From positions 1 through 58,007 of the forward strand of contig NZ_KB904565.1 of NCBI RefSeq assembly GCF_000380125.1: DNA of 58,007 nucleotides. Reading direction: 5' to 3'. The stretch's first letter is position 1, and the number at the start of each line of letters is the position of its first letter. The notes under the pieces were generated by a model, which saw only the letters and a list, made by a program, of their open reading frames with translations, did no database searches and was not told the origin of the DNA. Shown piece by piece: positions 1 to 10,000 of the stretch. The translations under genes and the position numbers were made by a program. This stretch comes from Streptococcus ovis DSM 16829. Its GTDB lineage: Bacteria; Bacillota; Bacilli; Lactobacillales; Streptococcaceae.

Positions 1-226
1 CTTGGCGCCGTATCTTGTCTTTTACGTGATTCCGGAACTTAACCTTATAGTACACATATAAGCGACTCATGTCTTCCGTGATGCTTGCATCGCTTGATAG
101 TAATTCATACAATACCAGCATCCCTTCTTGTTCCCAATCCTCGTGCTCCCATGACTTCACGTAGTATTCCTTCCGGGCTTTCTCCACTATCCCGCTTACC
201 TTTGAATAGATTGTCTTAAATTCCAT
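1..226 (-). CDS. comX: Competence sigma factor ComX (SigX), N-terminal part
   Basis: This is the first 75 codons of an alternative sigma factor that directs RNA polymerase to late competence genes. The ATG at 224-226 follows a strong ribosome binding site (AGGAAGGAG). The reading begins MEFKTIYSKV and contains WEHEDWEQEGMLVLYELL and YYKVKFRNHVKDKIRRQ, close to streptococcal ComX. The frame is open to the window edge, so the rest lies outside. Its position just after ftsH, on the same strand, is the usual place for one comX copy in streptococci. Upstream lie the ftsH terminator and a ComR-type palindrome, which fits peptide-pheromone control. Identification rests on recalled family sequence and synteny. 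Confidence 0.9.
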   Translation of the reverse strand, partial: MEFKTIYSKVSGIVEKARKEYYVKSWEHEDWEQEGMLVLYELLSSDASITEDMSRLYVYYKVKFRNHVKDKIRRQ

Positions 227-274
227 CTTTCCACTCCTTCCTCTCTAGTCTACTTCCTACATAAGGGTTCGTAC

Positions 275-290
275 AGGACATTTTTGTCCT
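275..290 (-). promoter_or_regulatory. ComR-box palindrome upstream of comX
   Basis: AGGACATTTTTGTCCT is a perfect palindrome with 6-base arms around a 4-base centre, 49 bases upstream of the comX start. Streptococcal ComR activators bind GACA...TGTC dyads in front of comX and comS, so this is the expected operator. A -10-like TATGTA lies between it and comX (rc of 258-263). Confidence 0.75.
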
Positions 291-296
291 TCTTCT

Positions 297-331
297 TTTA
301 AAAAAAGCCCGGAATTTTTTTATTCCGGAAC
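297..331 (-). terminator. Rho-independent terminator of ftsH
   Basis: On the minus strand TTCCGGAAT and ATTCCGGG arms flank an A-rich loop and are followed by CTTTTTTT. It lies 14 bases after the ftsH stop and separates ftsH from comX. Confidence 0.8.
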
Positions 332-344
332 TTTTCCTATTTTC

Positions 345-2303
345 TTATAAGGTCTTTTCTCTCACTTCGTGATAACTTAAGGGGTGTGGATCATCTTCAT
401 CATCTACATCGGGCATTTGACCAGTCTCATAAAGAGATTTGATTTGAACGCTATCGAGTGTTTCATATTTCAAAAGAGCTTCTGCTATCAATTTATGAGT
501 TTCACGATTATCTTGAATAATTTCAGCTGCCTTATTGCGAGCTTCATTAAGGAGATTTCGAACTTCATTATCTAATTCATAAGCAGTTTGTTCAGAAATA
601 TGTTTTTGAGTAGTATAGCCACCAAACATCGCATGATTTCCTTCATACTGCATTGGTCCCATTTTATCACTCATACCATATTCTGCCACCATGGCACGCG
701 CCATTTGAGTTGCCTGTTCAAAGTCGTTTGAGGCACCAGTTGTTTGGACATTGAAAATAATTTCTTCTGCGACACGGCCACCCATCAGCCCCGCTAATTG
801 TTCCTTCATGTCATCCTTAGACAGAAGCATTTGATCTTCTTTAGGAAGGGCAATCATGTAACCACCTGCACGGCCACGTGGTACAATTGTAACCTTATGA
901 ACTTCACGCGCATTTGACAAGACTAAACCGACGATAGTGTGACCTGCTTCATGATAAGCCACCATTTCGCGCTCACGTTGAGAAACTTGACGGTCTTTCT
1001 TAGAAGGACCAGCAATCACACGGTCTTCTGCTTCATCAATATCAGAAGCATCAATTTTCGTCTTATTGCGACGAGCTGCCACTAAGGCTGCTTCGTTAAG
1101 GACATTTTCTAAATCTGCACCAACAAAACCTGGAGTTTGTTGCGCAACTAATTTCAAATCAACATCTTCTGCTAATGGTTTATTTTTAGCATGTACTTTA
1201 AGGATTGCTTCTCGGCCTTTTACATCTGGACGACCAACCAAAACCTTACGGTCAAAACGACCTGGACGAAGAAGGGCTGGGTCAAGAACATCGCTGCGGT
1301 TAGTTGCCGCAATCACAATAATGCCTTCATTTCCTTCAAATCCATCCATCTCAATCAAGAGTTGGTTGAGGGTTTGTTCACGTTCATCGTTTCCACCACC
1401 CATGCCGACACCACGTTGACGACCGACAGCATCGATTTCATCGATAAAGATAATGGCAGGAGCAGCTTTCTTCGCATCTTCAAAAAGAGAACGAACACGG
1501 CTCGCACCAACACCGACAAACATTTCTACGAAATCCGAACCAGAAATAGAGAAGAATGGTACACCCGCTTCCCCTGCGACAGCTTTAGCAAGGAGTGTTT
1601 TACCAGTCCCTGGAGGGCCTTCAAGAAGAACACCTGCTGGGATACGAGCACCAAGTTTGGTAAAGCGTTTTGGATCTTTTAAAAATTCCACTACTTCAAC
1701 CAATTCTTGTTTTTCTTCTTCAGCACCAGCTACATCTGAGAATCGAATCTTTATATTGTTCTTTTCAAGAGCTTTTGCTTTATTCCGTCCAAAGTTCATC
1801 GCACCACGTGCGCCATTTCCACCTTGGTTCATCATCATCATGAAGAATATCAATACGATTCCAAATGGAACAATATTAATAAGGATACTCAACCACAGAC
1901 TATTTGAACTTTCCGGAATGATTTTGACATCAACTTTCTTTTGGTCCGCCAAATCTTGTAAAGTTGATAAAGTCGAATCTGATGCCAATATAATAGTAGA
2001 AAATTCTTTATAGGTAGTCGTATCTGAGACTTGGAACAAGCGGATGGATGAAGCAATTTCATTTTTACCTTTTTTAGCCTCTTTATACTTACCTTTAATG
2101 TCAATGATACTACTATTTGGTTGGTATGTAATTTCTTTTACATTACCAGATTTAAGTTCTGAAACAAGTTCAGAATAACTGATTTCTTGCGTTGCAACTT
2201 GACTTCCTGCGCTAAAAAATTGATAACCTGTAATCAAAGTTGCTAGCAGTAAAATGATGAGAAAGGGATTTCGAATAAATCCCTTATTTTTTTGATTGTT
2301 CAT
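345..2303 (-). CDS. ftsH: ATP-dependent zinc metalloprotease FtsH
   Basis: Membrane-anchored AAA+ protease that degrades misfolded membrane proteins and short-lived regulators. At 652 residues it has the usual length. A first membrane segment lies at about 13-31 and a second at about 138-158, with an extracytoplasmic domain between. The AAA module has Walker A GPPGTGKT at 229-236, Walker [10 protein letters not shown], and a second-region-of-homology stretch ending in RPGRFDR. The zinc site HEAGH is near residue 455. It is the last gene of the tilS-hpt-ftsH run, 20 bases after hpt, and has its own terminator. The ATG at 2303 is weakly spaced from AAAAGG but matches the family N terminus. Confidence 0.98.
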   Translation of the reverse strand: MNNQKNKGFIRNPFLIILLLATLITGYQFFSAGSQVATQEISYSELVSELKSGNVKEITYQPNSSIIDIKGKYKEAKKGKNEIASSIRLFQVSDTTTYKEFSTIILASDSTLSTLQDLADQKKVDVKIIPESSNSLWLSILINIVPFGIVLIFFMMMMNQGGNGARGAMNFGRNKAKALEKNNIKIRFSDVAGAEEEKQELVEVVEFLKDPKRFTKLGARIPAGVLLEGPPGTGKTLLAKAVAGEAGVPFFSISGSDFVEMFVGVGASRVRSLFEDAKKAAPAIIFIDEIDAVGRQRGVGMGGGNDEREQTLNQLLIEMDGFEGNEGIIVIAATNRSDVLDPALLRPGRFDRKVLVGRPDVKGREAILKVHAKNKPLAEDVDLKLVAQQTPGFVGADLENVLNEAALVAARRNKTKIDASDIDEAEDRVIAGPSKKDRQVSQREREMVAYHEAGHTIVGLVLSNAREVHKVTIVPRGRAGGYMIALPKEDQMLLSKDDMKEQLAGLMGGRVAEEIIFNVQTTGASNDFEQATQMARAMVAEYGMSDKMGPMQYEGNHAMFGGYTTQKHISEQTAYELDNEVRNLLNEARNKAAEIIQDNRETHKLIAEALLKYETLDSVQIKSLYETGQMPDVDDEDDPHPLSYHEVREKTL

Positions 2304-2323
2304 AAAAAATTAATGACCTTTTC

Positions 2324-2866
2324 CTAATTAGAATAAATCTCTTCCTTCAAGACCCCAACATATGGAAGATTTCGATAATTTTCATTGTAATCCAATCCAA
2401 ATCCTACCACAAATTCGTTTGGAATTGTGAAGCAAGTATAATCTGCATCTATCTCAACCACACGCCCTTCTGGTTTATCTAACATGGTTGCAATTCGAAT
2501 CGAACCGGCTTGACGGAATTCAAATAGTTCTTTTAATTCCTTCAATGTACGGCCTGTATCAATGATATCTTCAATAAAAATAACATCTCTTCCTGCCACA
2601 TCTGTATCTAAATCTTTAATAATTTTGACAGATCCGCTACTTTCCGTACCACCATGATAACTAGAAACTACCATAAATTCTGTTTCGATGTGCGTATCAA
2701 TATGCTTGATAAGTTCCGCCATAAAAGGGATAGAACCCTTTAAGATTCCAACCAACAATGGATTTTTACCATCATATTCTTCCGTTAATCGTTGACCAAG
2801 CTCTTTGCTTTTTTCAACAATCTCTTCTTGTGAAATAAGAATTTTCTTAATATCATTTTCTAACAT
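2324..2866 (-). CDS. hpt: Hypoxanthine-guanine phosphoribosyltransferase
   Basis: Purine salvage enzyme that makes IMP and GMP from hypoxanthine or guanine with PRPP. Its 180 residues match the family length. The PRPP-binding loop [14 protein letters not shown] lies near residues 94-107, and the C-terminal [22 protein letters not shown] segment is typical of bacterial HPRT. It starts 6 bases after tilS and is followed by ftsH. The tilS-hpt-ftsH order is conserved across Firmicutes, where TilS and Hpt have been reported to interact in B. subtilis. Confidence 0.97.
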   Translation of the reverse strand: MLENDIKKILISQEEIVEKSKELGQRLTEEYDGKNPLLVGILKGSIPFMAELIKHIDTHIETEFMVVSSYHGGTESSGSVKIIKDLDTDVAGRDVIFIEDIIDTGRTLKELKELFEFRQAGSIRIATMLDKPEGRVVEIDADYTCFTIPNEFVVGFGLDYNENYRNLPYVGVLKEEIYSN

Positions 2867-2872
2867 GGCGTT

Positions 2873-4147
2873 CTACTCTTTCATTTTTATATATAATGTG
2901 CTTTTCATTATATCATTTTTGAGTGATTTACTCAAATCACTGGTCGCAATATTCGTGATTCCGAGAATTTTTTTTCCTTGCTCAATGATGAATACTTTTT
3001 CTCGTGTATCGACAGGGATTTTTTGATCAATAAAATAACGACTGACCTTTTTTGAAAAGCCATTTAGTAAAATTCGATCTCCATTTTTTTTCTGTCTCAA
3101 ACAAATAGGAACATCTTTTTCCACATTAATAATTTGGGTAGCATCCAGTAGCTTCTCATTCAAAGAAAAAAGATATGCTCCGTATTCAAATACACCATCT
3201 GATTCTATCACGTAATCATCCAAAACAACATCCGTCTTCGGAAGGATTTTGGTAACGAGGAATTGTTCATAATTTTTTACAAAAAAATAATCATTTTTAA
3301 GAGAATGTTGATAATTTGCTTTTGTTTGAATAATATGCAGCAACTCATCAAATTGAGATTTGGATATGTTTAAATCTGGAAATTTTTCCAAATACAACTG
3401 CAGTAAAAAACTTTGAACCGCTAAAGTTTGTTTTTTAAAAAATGCTACATTTGTAATATCTAAATCAGCTGTTAAATCTTTTAAAGCCTGATATAGTCGT
3501 TGACTTTCTTGGCTCAATTCAATAAGATGCCGTGTAAATTGAGGATTTTCTTTTTCTAAGAGTGGAATATACTGATTTCTAACGCGATTTCGCAAATAAA
3601 TGTGAGAATGATTACTACTATCTTCAAAGTAGTTAGTAGGCGTTACTAATTCTGACTTTTTAAAACTGAGAAGAGGACGGATTAGTTCCCCCTTGCCAAA
3701 CGGTTGTACAGTCCGAATTCCACTAAGATGTTGTAGCCTACTTCCCCTTAAAAGACGCATAAAAACAGTTTCGGCTTGATCATCGGCATGGTGAGCTGTA
3801 ACCAAACAAGTATAACCTTCATGCTCCATCGTTTCTTTAAAGAAAGAATACCGAAAATCTCTACCTTTTTTTTCTGAAAATACTGGTTCATCATAAATAG
3901 TTGAGTAAAAAGGAAGTTGTAACTGCTCGCAAAAATTCATCAAAAATTCTTCTTCAAGCTTTGATTCCTCCCGTAAACCATAATTCACATGAGCTACGGC
4001 AATTTCTATCTGCAGACTTTCTCTATTTACAAGTAAACAGTGTAAAAGACACATCGAATCTCTGCCTGCTGATACTGCCACTAATATTTTTTTATGTTTA
4101 TCAAAAAAGTGACCCTCTTGTGCCACTTTTAAAAATTTATCCTTCAT
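2873..4147 (-). CDS. tilS: tRNA(Ile)-lysidine synthase
   Basis: Attaches lysine to C34 of the CAU-anticodon tRNA-Ile so that it reads AUA instead of AUG. The N-terminal PP-loop ATPase domain starts at about residue 20; its loop reads SAGRDSM, where most family members have SGGxDS. HHADDQAETVFMRLLRGS follows at about 117-134. The C-terminal part, including CLRQKKNGDRI and FSKKVSRYFIDQKIP, matches the substrate-binding domain. At 424 residues it is complete. Its ATG overlaps the stop of the beta-lactamase-like gene by 4 bases (ATGA), so translation is probably coupled. Confidence 0.95.
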   Translation of the reverse strand: MKDKFLKVAQEGHFFDKHKKILVAVSAGRDSMCLLHCLLVNRESLQIEIAVAHVNYGLREESKLEEEFLMNFCEQLQLPFYSTIYDEPVFSEKKGRDFRYSFFKETMEHEGYTCLVTAHHADDQAETVFMRLLRGSRLQHLSGIRTVQPFGKGELIRPLLSFKKSELVTPTNYFEDSSNHSHIYLRNRVRNQYIPLLEKENPQFTRHLIELSQESQRLYQALKDLTADLDITNVAFFKKQTLAVQSFLLQLYLEKFPDLNISKSQFDELLHIIQTKANYQHSLKNDYFFVKNYEQFLVTKILPKTDVVLDDYVIESDGVFEYGAYLFSLNEKLLDATQIINVEKDVPICLRQKKNGDRILLNGFSKKVSRYFIDQKIPVDTREKVFIIEQGKKILGITNIATSDLSKSLKNDIMKSTLYIKMKE

Positions 4148-5424
4148 TTTAATATTCCATAGATATCATTTGCTATTTGCGAAATCATGTCATAATCTGA
4201 ATGATCTGTAAAAATAGATAGTACAAAAGGTGATTCTGAAAAGACTAAACCAACATCGTGTTTAAAATCATACGCATCCCCAATTTTATGAGCTACAACA
4301 ACTGGTATATCTCGAGCAATTCTCTGATTATCAAAATTAGTTGATTGTAAACTGTTTAATACATAGCCATTTTGATAGTAAATTGCCTCCATCATTAAGC
4401 CAGCCATTTGAGCAGAAGCTTGGCGTGAAGACATATCCCAGTGGCGACCTCCAATTTTTGAAATAGTTTGGTAAAAACTTGAATCAAACTGATTGGTCAT
4501 ATAGTAAGCCAATACATTACTTGCTGCATTGTCGGATTCTTTAGCTATCTTGTCAATCAATTCGTCAATACGATAATGTCGATTATCTGCAATTTTTGAC
4601 AGAGAACCGCTCCCTTCAGCAGAATAACTTCCTTTAAAACCTGTAACTTTGTCAACATACTGTAAACCTTCTGTCAACTTAAAGTCGCCTACATTTATTC
4701 TTTCTTGGGTATAATAAAGTACAGGTAACTTACTGACACTTGCTGCATACATCATTTTATCTTGATGTACACCAGCTATCTTTTGTGTGGCTAATTGCTT
4801 TACAAAAATGCCAATATTTTCAGAAGTATATTTTTGATTCAATAATTCTTGAACAGCTTCTATGCGATTATCTTCGATTGCTATATACGAAATGTCAATC
4901 CATCCAAGACCATCAACTTTTGCAAATTCTCCAGTATGGGTTCTCACCACTTCGGCAATCATTACTGGCTGATATGCTTGAAGTGTCGTTTTGATTGCTT
5001 TTCTTTTGTTCCCAATAGGACTTGAATAGACTATAAAACCTTTTTTCAGCCACATCTTTTGCTCATTAATGGTCGATTCTAGAACAACATCATCATAGAT
5101 AACGGATGAATCTGCCAATACAAAACAATGGTTTGCTAATTCAAATACTACTTGATTCTGATCATTTACTTGACTACCTATAATTTCAAATGCTTCATTT
5201 GGTGCTACTGTCCCTTTTTTTTGTGTCAAGTTGCTGTCAATATAGGTATCCATTGTTGTAAACACATTAGGATTGGCTGGAACTTGAGTAAAGTGTGCGT
5301 CGTATTGTCGATAATTCAATTGGTAATTTGCTTGATTACTCAGATAAAAATCAATTTCTGTACTATCTACTTTTGTAGTTGATAATAAAACTGGTAACAA
5401 CAAGACAGCTAAATATTTCTTCAT
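4144..5424 (-). CDS. Secreted serine hydrolase of the class A beta-lactamase fold
   Basis: A 426-residue protein with an N-terminal signal-like segment (MKKYLAVLLLPVLLSTTKV). The middle looks like SH3-type repeats (for example EIIGSQV, GLGWIDISYI). The C-terminal half carries beta-lactamase-like motifs: SVSK (SxxK) near residue 230, ESDNAASN (SDN) near 295, and HKIGDAYD where KTG would be expected. Streptococci keep such a protein in the divIC-tilS operon. Its function is not established; it may act on cell-wall peptides rather than as a resistance enzyme. It starts 16 bases after the microprotein gene and overlaps tilS by 4 bases. Confidence 0.85.
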   Translation of the reverse strand: MKKYLAVLLLPVLLSTTKVDSTEIDFYLSNQANYQLNYRQYDAHFTQVPANPNVFTTMDTYIDSNLTQKKGTVAPNEAFEIIGSQVNDQNQVVFELANHCFVLADSSVIYDDVVLESTINEQKMWLKKGFIVYSSPIGNKRKAIKTTLQAYQPVMIAEVVRTHTGEFAKVDGLGWIDISYIAIEDNRIEAVQELLNQKYTSENIGIFVKQLATQKIAGVHQDKMMYAASVSKLPVLYYTQERINVGDFKLTEGLQYVDKVTGFKGSYSAEGSGSLSKIADNRHYRIDELIDKIAKESDNAASNVLAYYMTNQFDSSFYQTISKIGGRHWDMSSRQASAQMAGLMMEAIYYQNGYVLNSLQSTNFDNQRIARDIPVVVAHKIGDAYDFKHDVGLVFSESPFVLSIFTDHSDYDMISQIANDIYGILK

Positions 5425-5440
5425 GTTCCCTCCTCCCTAC

Positions 5441-5554
5441 TTATTTTTCTTCTTTTTCTAATTTCAATTCTCTATTTTTTTTAGATAATTCTTCTAATTT
5501 TTCATCAGAGAACTCTAAAAATTTCCTAACTGTTTCTAATATCGTATCTGTCAT
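5441..5554 (-). CDS. 37-residue charged microprotein between divIC and the beta-lactamase-like gene
   Basis: Reads [20 protein letters not shown], then a strongly charged tail ending in KEEK, and stops at 5441. Its ATG overlaps the divIC stop (ATGA), a typical coupled-translation junction. It is predicted to be all helical and lysine/glutamate-rich, with no membrane segment. Pneumococci have a similarly sized hypothetical gene at this operon position, which supports it being real. The function is unknown. Confidence 0.7.
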   Translation of the reverse strand: MTDTILETVRKFLEFSDEKLEELSKKNRELKLEKEEK

Positions 5555-5922
5555 TTTGGTAATAAACCTGGAATATTGTAAATAAACTCGCCCTCTTTAG
5601 AAAATTGCCACTTAGCTCGAATGTACTTAGCTGCATATTCCTTGTCCTTTAGTTTTGTTAGTAAAGAAGATTCAATTTTTTCTTCTCTTACTAACTGATG
5701 ATATTGTTCTTCTAGTTTAACTAGTTGTGCTTTCTTTTCTTGTAAAGAATTATAACTTTGTACCAAGTTATAGGTTGGTAATATAAATAAAAATACAACT
5801 AACACTAAAATTAATCCCATAAAACGAGTTTTTTGACGATGATCATCTTCATTTTTTTTTCGTTTTGCTAATTCTTGTTGGATATATTGATTATTGATTT
5901 GTAGAATATTCGTTTTCTTCAT
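5551..5922 (-). CDS. divIC: Septum formation initiator, DivIC/FtsL family
   Basis: Small bitopic division protein that works with FtsL and DivIB at the septum. A basic cytoplasmic N terminus ([18 protein letters not shown]) is followed by one membrane helix at about 35-55 ([18 protein letters not shown]) and an extracellular coiled coil ([20 protein letters not shown]). The chosen ATG at 5922 has an AGGA site 9 bases upstream; an in-frame TTG at 5931 would add three residues. The start lies inside the end of the S4 gene, so the two overlap by 32 bases. It is 123 residues long, normal for the family. Confidence 0.93.
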   Translation of the reverse strand: MKKTNILQINNQYIQQELAKRKKNEDDHRQKTRFMGLILVLVVFLFILPTYNLVQSYNSLQEKKAQLVKLEEQYHQLVREEKIESSLLTKLKDKEYAAKYIRAKWQFSKEGEFIYNIPGLLPK

Positions 5923-6181
5923 TTTCTGCAATCCTGATTTCGCTTAAAATTTCATACATTTTCAATGCATCTTCTTTTTTAGTAGAATCTTTCATTTCCA
6001 ATACTTTTACAGTAAGTAATTTATTTCCAAAACGAATTTCTACTTCATCTCCATTTTTCAAATCTGTTGATGATTTAGCCAAGATTCCATTTACCTTGAT
6101 TCTTCCCTTATCAGCCACTTCTTTTGCAATCGTACGTCGCTTAATAATTCGGGATACTTTTAAGTATTTATCTAGTCTCAT
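5891..6181 (-). CDS. S4-domain RNA-binding protein (RqcP/YabO type)
   Basis: A 96-residue protein that is almost entirely an S4 RNA-binding domain: [20 protein letters not shown], then [27 protein letters not shown]. This fits the YabO/Hsp15-like family, of which B. subtilis RqcP acts with RqcH in ribosome-associated quality control by alanine tailing. Assignment to RqcP is by length and by position directly before divIC, as in B. subtilis (yabO-divIC). It heads the S4-divIC-microprotein-hydrolase-tilS-hpt-ftsH series. Confidence 0.9.
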   Translation of the reverse strand: MRLDKYLKVSRIIKRRTIAKEVADKGRIKVNGILAKSSTDLKNGDEVEIRFGNKLLTVKVLEMKDSTKKEDALKMYEILSEIRIAENEENEYSTNQ

Positions 6182-6263
6182 GTTTTTACCTCACAATCTC
6201 TTCTATTTTACCACTTTTTTTGAAAAATAGCAGAGCAGACAGGTTTTGTTACCAAAATGTCAT

Positions 6264-6288
6264 AGAAAAAGAGAGCTTATGCTCTCTT
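6264..6288 (-). terminator. Terminator after the XRE pseudogene
   Basis: Minus-strand arms AAGAGAGC and GCTCTCTT with an ATAA loop are followed by TTTTC. It overlaps the last bases of the pseudogene and isolates the S4-divIC operon from mfd. Confidence 0.7.
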
Positions 6289-6791
6289 AGTAAAATAGTA
6301 ATATTCCGATAAACTGTACTAAAATAATTAGGAACCAAAGTATAAACATTACAATGACTACAAGCGTTCCCTCTCTTAACCAAGAAAAGTCACTTTTTTC
6401 TTTAGTGTTCACAAAATCAAGAATTTGGCTATAGGTCTGTAACTTATGTTTTTTCATTACAAACAATAAAATATGGGCAATAACAATATGAAATTTAGAA
6501 TTTGAAAATTCTCTATTTGATAAAAGCGTCCAAGTGGCTGAAGAGATGAATGAGCGAAAAAAGCTAAACCAGTAGCTATCATCCACTTTTTGAACTGTGA
6601 TTTGTCAACCTGATGTTTCATGATATCAACATCTCCTTTGATTACATTATCCAAGGAGACATCGAAAAATGTAACGATCAATAAGAGTGACTTGAGGTCT
6701 GGATACGTTTTTCCAAGTTCCCAGGCGATAAGTCAGAAATTGGTCATTCGAGGAATGCAATTTCGTTGACGCATCCTCACAAAGATGATTA

Positions 6792-6828
6792 GACGTTTCG
6801 CTATGACAATAGGGGGGCAAGAAACGTC
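6792..6828. repeat. Inverted repeat inside the insertion in the XRE pseudogene
   Basis: GACGTTTC (6792-6799) and GAAACGTC (6821-6828) are perfect 8-base arms around a G-rich centre. They lie within the extra segment that interrupts the helix-turn-helix, so they may belong to a short inserted element. Confidence 0.5.
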
Positions 6829-6850
6829 AATCAGCTACTGCGAAAGAAAT

Positions 6851-6866
6851 TGTTTGACGTGAAACA
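6851..6866. other. parS-like site (TGTTTGACGTGAAACA)
   Basis: One mismatch from the bacterial parS consensus TGTTTCACGTGAAACA. It lies in the XRE pseudogene, at the codons for the recognition-helix region, about 9 kb from the origin. ParB is encoded in this window. Confidence 0.6.
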
Positions 6867-7046
6867 TAAAGTTTCTCTGCTAATTCTTCCTGAGAAAATT
6901 TTTTACTTTTCCGTAAATCAACTTAACGATGATGTAACTCCATTTCGACCTCCTTGATGATGTTAATCTAATCTTTTAGCCACTAGTTTACCATACAATC
7001 TATTTATCAAGCTAGCATTTTCTTTATCAAAAGTCTTTGACAAAGA

Positions 7047-10000
7047 TTACTTTTTTAAGGATAGTAAGGTTTCAGCAAAAGTCATCAATTCCTCTAAGAT
7101 TGTAAAATCTTTCTGATGACGCACATCAAAAATAACTTGCATTTGGCCATTTTGTTCAGAGATACGCGCTTTTAATGTTGTTGCAGATAGGGCTTTAAAA
7201 TAATCTTGAGTTAGATAATATTGTCCTGCTGTGGGTTCGAAAGTAACGAAAACTTGTTGTTGTTTCAATTCAACTGATTTAGCAAATAACTGATCTAAGA
7301 AAGATTTTAACAAGCCGATTTCTAACAAATAAGCAACTGCATCTGGATATTCTCCGAAGCGATCTATCAGCTCGTCTTGTAATTCTTCATAATTGACACG
7401 ACTGTCAATATCCTTGATACGTTTGTAAATTTCAATTTTTTCTCGTTGATCATCAATATAATCACTTGGTAAATATGCATCAATCTGTAAGTTGATTTCC
7501 GTATTAGACTTCAGCCTTTTTTGAACCTTTCCTTGTTTTTCTAAAATAGCTGTTTCAAGAAGTTGAGAATACAATTCATAACCAACTGAATCAATAAATC
7601 CACTCTGTGCTGCCCCTAGCAGATTTCCAGCTCCACGAATGGATAAATCCTGCATAGCAATTTTAAAACCTGACCCCAATTCAGTAAAGCCTTTAATGGC
7701 TTCTAACCGTTTTTCAGAAACCTCTGTCAAACTTTTATCTGGTCGATACATCAAATAGGCATAGGCGATACGACTTGAACGTCCGACTCGTCCTCTAAGT
7801 TGATACAAGGTTGACAGTCCCATGTAGTCCGCATTTTCAACGAATAGAGTATTGGCATTTGGAATATCAACGCCAGTTTCAATAATCGTTGTCGTAACCA
7901 ATACATCATACTCTCCTTCAATGAAGGCGTAGAGCGTATTTTCCAATTGAATTTCAGACATTTGACCATGGACGAATCCGATACTGGCTTCAGGAACTAA
8001 CTCTCGTAGTTCTGAAACCTTCTTTTCAATCGTGTCAACTTTATTGTAAAGATAGTAAACTTGACCACCACGATCTATTTCACGTAAAATCCCATCACGA
8101 ATGACAGTTTCATTTGTTTCTAATACATAGGTTTGGACTGGGTAACGGTTTGTAGGAGGCGTTTCAATAACTGATAAATCACGAATTCCAAGCATAGACA
8201 TGTGCAAGGTTCTAGGGATTGGAGTAGCTGTCAGTGTCAGAACATCTATTTTTTTCTTGAGTTCTTTCAATGTTTCCTTATGCTTGACACCAAAACGTTG
8301 CTCCTCATCAATCACCAATAAACCTAAATCTGCAAATATGACATCTTTTGACAACAAGCGATGTGTACCAATAATAATATCTAGTTGACCCTTTTTTAAT
8401 TTTTCTAAAGTCATTGCTTGTTCAGATTTCGTTCTAAAACGACTGAGAACACCAATGTTTACAGGAAAATCTGCAAATCGTTCAATGAAGTTTTCATAAT
8501 GCTGCTGCGCCAAAACTGTCGTTGGAACAAGAATAGCTACTTGTTTTCCATCATTTACTGCTTTGAAAGCTGCCCGCATAGCAACTTCTGTTTTTCCAAA
8601 ACCAACATCTCCTACTAATAAGCGGTCCATTGGAAATGCTTTTTCCATGTCTTTTTTCACTTCATCAATGGAACGAAGCTGGTCTTCTGTTTCAACATAA
8701 GTAAAATGATTGTCAAATTCCAGTTGATTTTCATCATCTGGTGAGAAAGCAAAACCTTTTAGTTGACTACGTTCAGCGTATAATTTAATCAAGTCATCGG
8801 CAATATCCTCTACCTGCTTTTGAACTTTTTGCTTACTTTTTTGGAAACGACCATCATTTAATTTATTTAATTTAGGTGTCTTTCCATCTGAGGCCACATA
8901 TTTAGACAGTCCATCAATTTGTTCAACGGGTAAAGAAATCCGATCTGAATTTTGGTACTGAATCGTAATATAATCTCGATGAACACCTGATATTTCAATG
9001 GTCTCAATCCCTAGAAATTGGCCAATACCATGAATGTGGTGGACGACATAATCTCCTTTTTCCAACTCATTGTAATTCCGTAGGCGTTCTGCATTTGACA
9101 CCTGTTTACGGCGAATTTTTCGTTTGATTTTTTTATGGAAAATTTCACTTTCTGTGATTAAGGCAATTTTCTCATCTAAAAACTGAAAACCGACACTAAG
9201 ATTTCCAATCGTCAGTTGGATTTGACCAATTTGTAATTCATTCGCCTCACGATACGGAAGTTCAATCTGGTATTCCTGTAAAGTATTCTGTAAACTTTGT
9301 AAAGAAGATGATGAGTTGGCTTGTACAATAACCGTATAGTCTGATTTTTTATAGCGGTCTAATTCTTCTTTTAACAAGGAAATTTGATTAAAAAATTCCT
9401 GCATGGAATGTTGATTAAAGGAATAGGTTGCATCAAATTTGAGATTCCCAAGTCCCTTTTGAAAAGTAGAGAAAAAGGTAGCTGGTTGGTACTTCCGAAT
9501 TGCTGAGTAAGAATCAGAAAAGTAGGATAGACTTGCTGGAGATTTACTACTTTGTAAATCACTTGTCAACAATTCAGCAACTTCCTTTTCAAACTTCGCA
9601 TGGCTATCCATCATCTTATGAAAATCATCTAAAAAGATTGGAGAGTATTTTGGAAGATAATCTAATAGTGTCCATTCTTTTTCGTAAAGAATGGATAAAA
9701 ATTTTCGGATATCTGGATGTCGGTAACCAGTTTTTATATCAGATAAAACTTCTCGTAAATAAGAAATTTGCTCTTCATTTGAACTTTCATCAATGAATTT
9801 TGTTAAATTTTTCTCTGCCCGCTTATAATCATCTGGTGTCAAGATTATCTCAGAAGCTGGAGAAACTGTAAACATCTCAATCGTTTCTAATGATTTTTGT
9901 GTGTCACTATCAAAGGTACGGAGACTATCAATTTCATCTCCAAAGAATTCCAATCTATGTGGAAATTCACTGTTAAAATCAAAAATATCTAGAATATCTC

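Larger units (their letters stand above)
6287..6943 (-). pseudogene. Decayed XRE-family membrane-linked regulator
   Basis: Read on the minus strand from the ATG at 6943 (after AAGGAGG), the frame gives MELHHR, an in-frame TAA at codon 7, then VDLRKSKKFSQEELAEKLYV and SRQTIS, a clear XRE helix-turn-helix. At about 6847 the homology breaks off; it resumes near 6721 with W-E-K-T-Y-P-D-L-K-S, as if about 118-125 bases had been inserted within the recognition helix. Further on, TFFDVSLDNVIKGDVDIMKH is typical of these regulators. A hydrophobic tail is then split by a frameshift near 6460-6590. The intact relative in this window is the regulator at 12371-12772. At least one nonsense change, one insertion and one frameshift make a functional product unlikely. 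Confidence 0.8.

Noticed and set aside
1066-2013. Long plus-strand reading frames opposite ftsH
   Set aside because: They are antisense to a highly conserved gene, lack ribosome binding sites, and arise from its codon bias.
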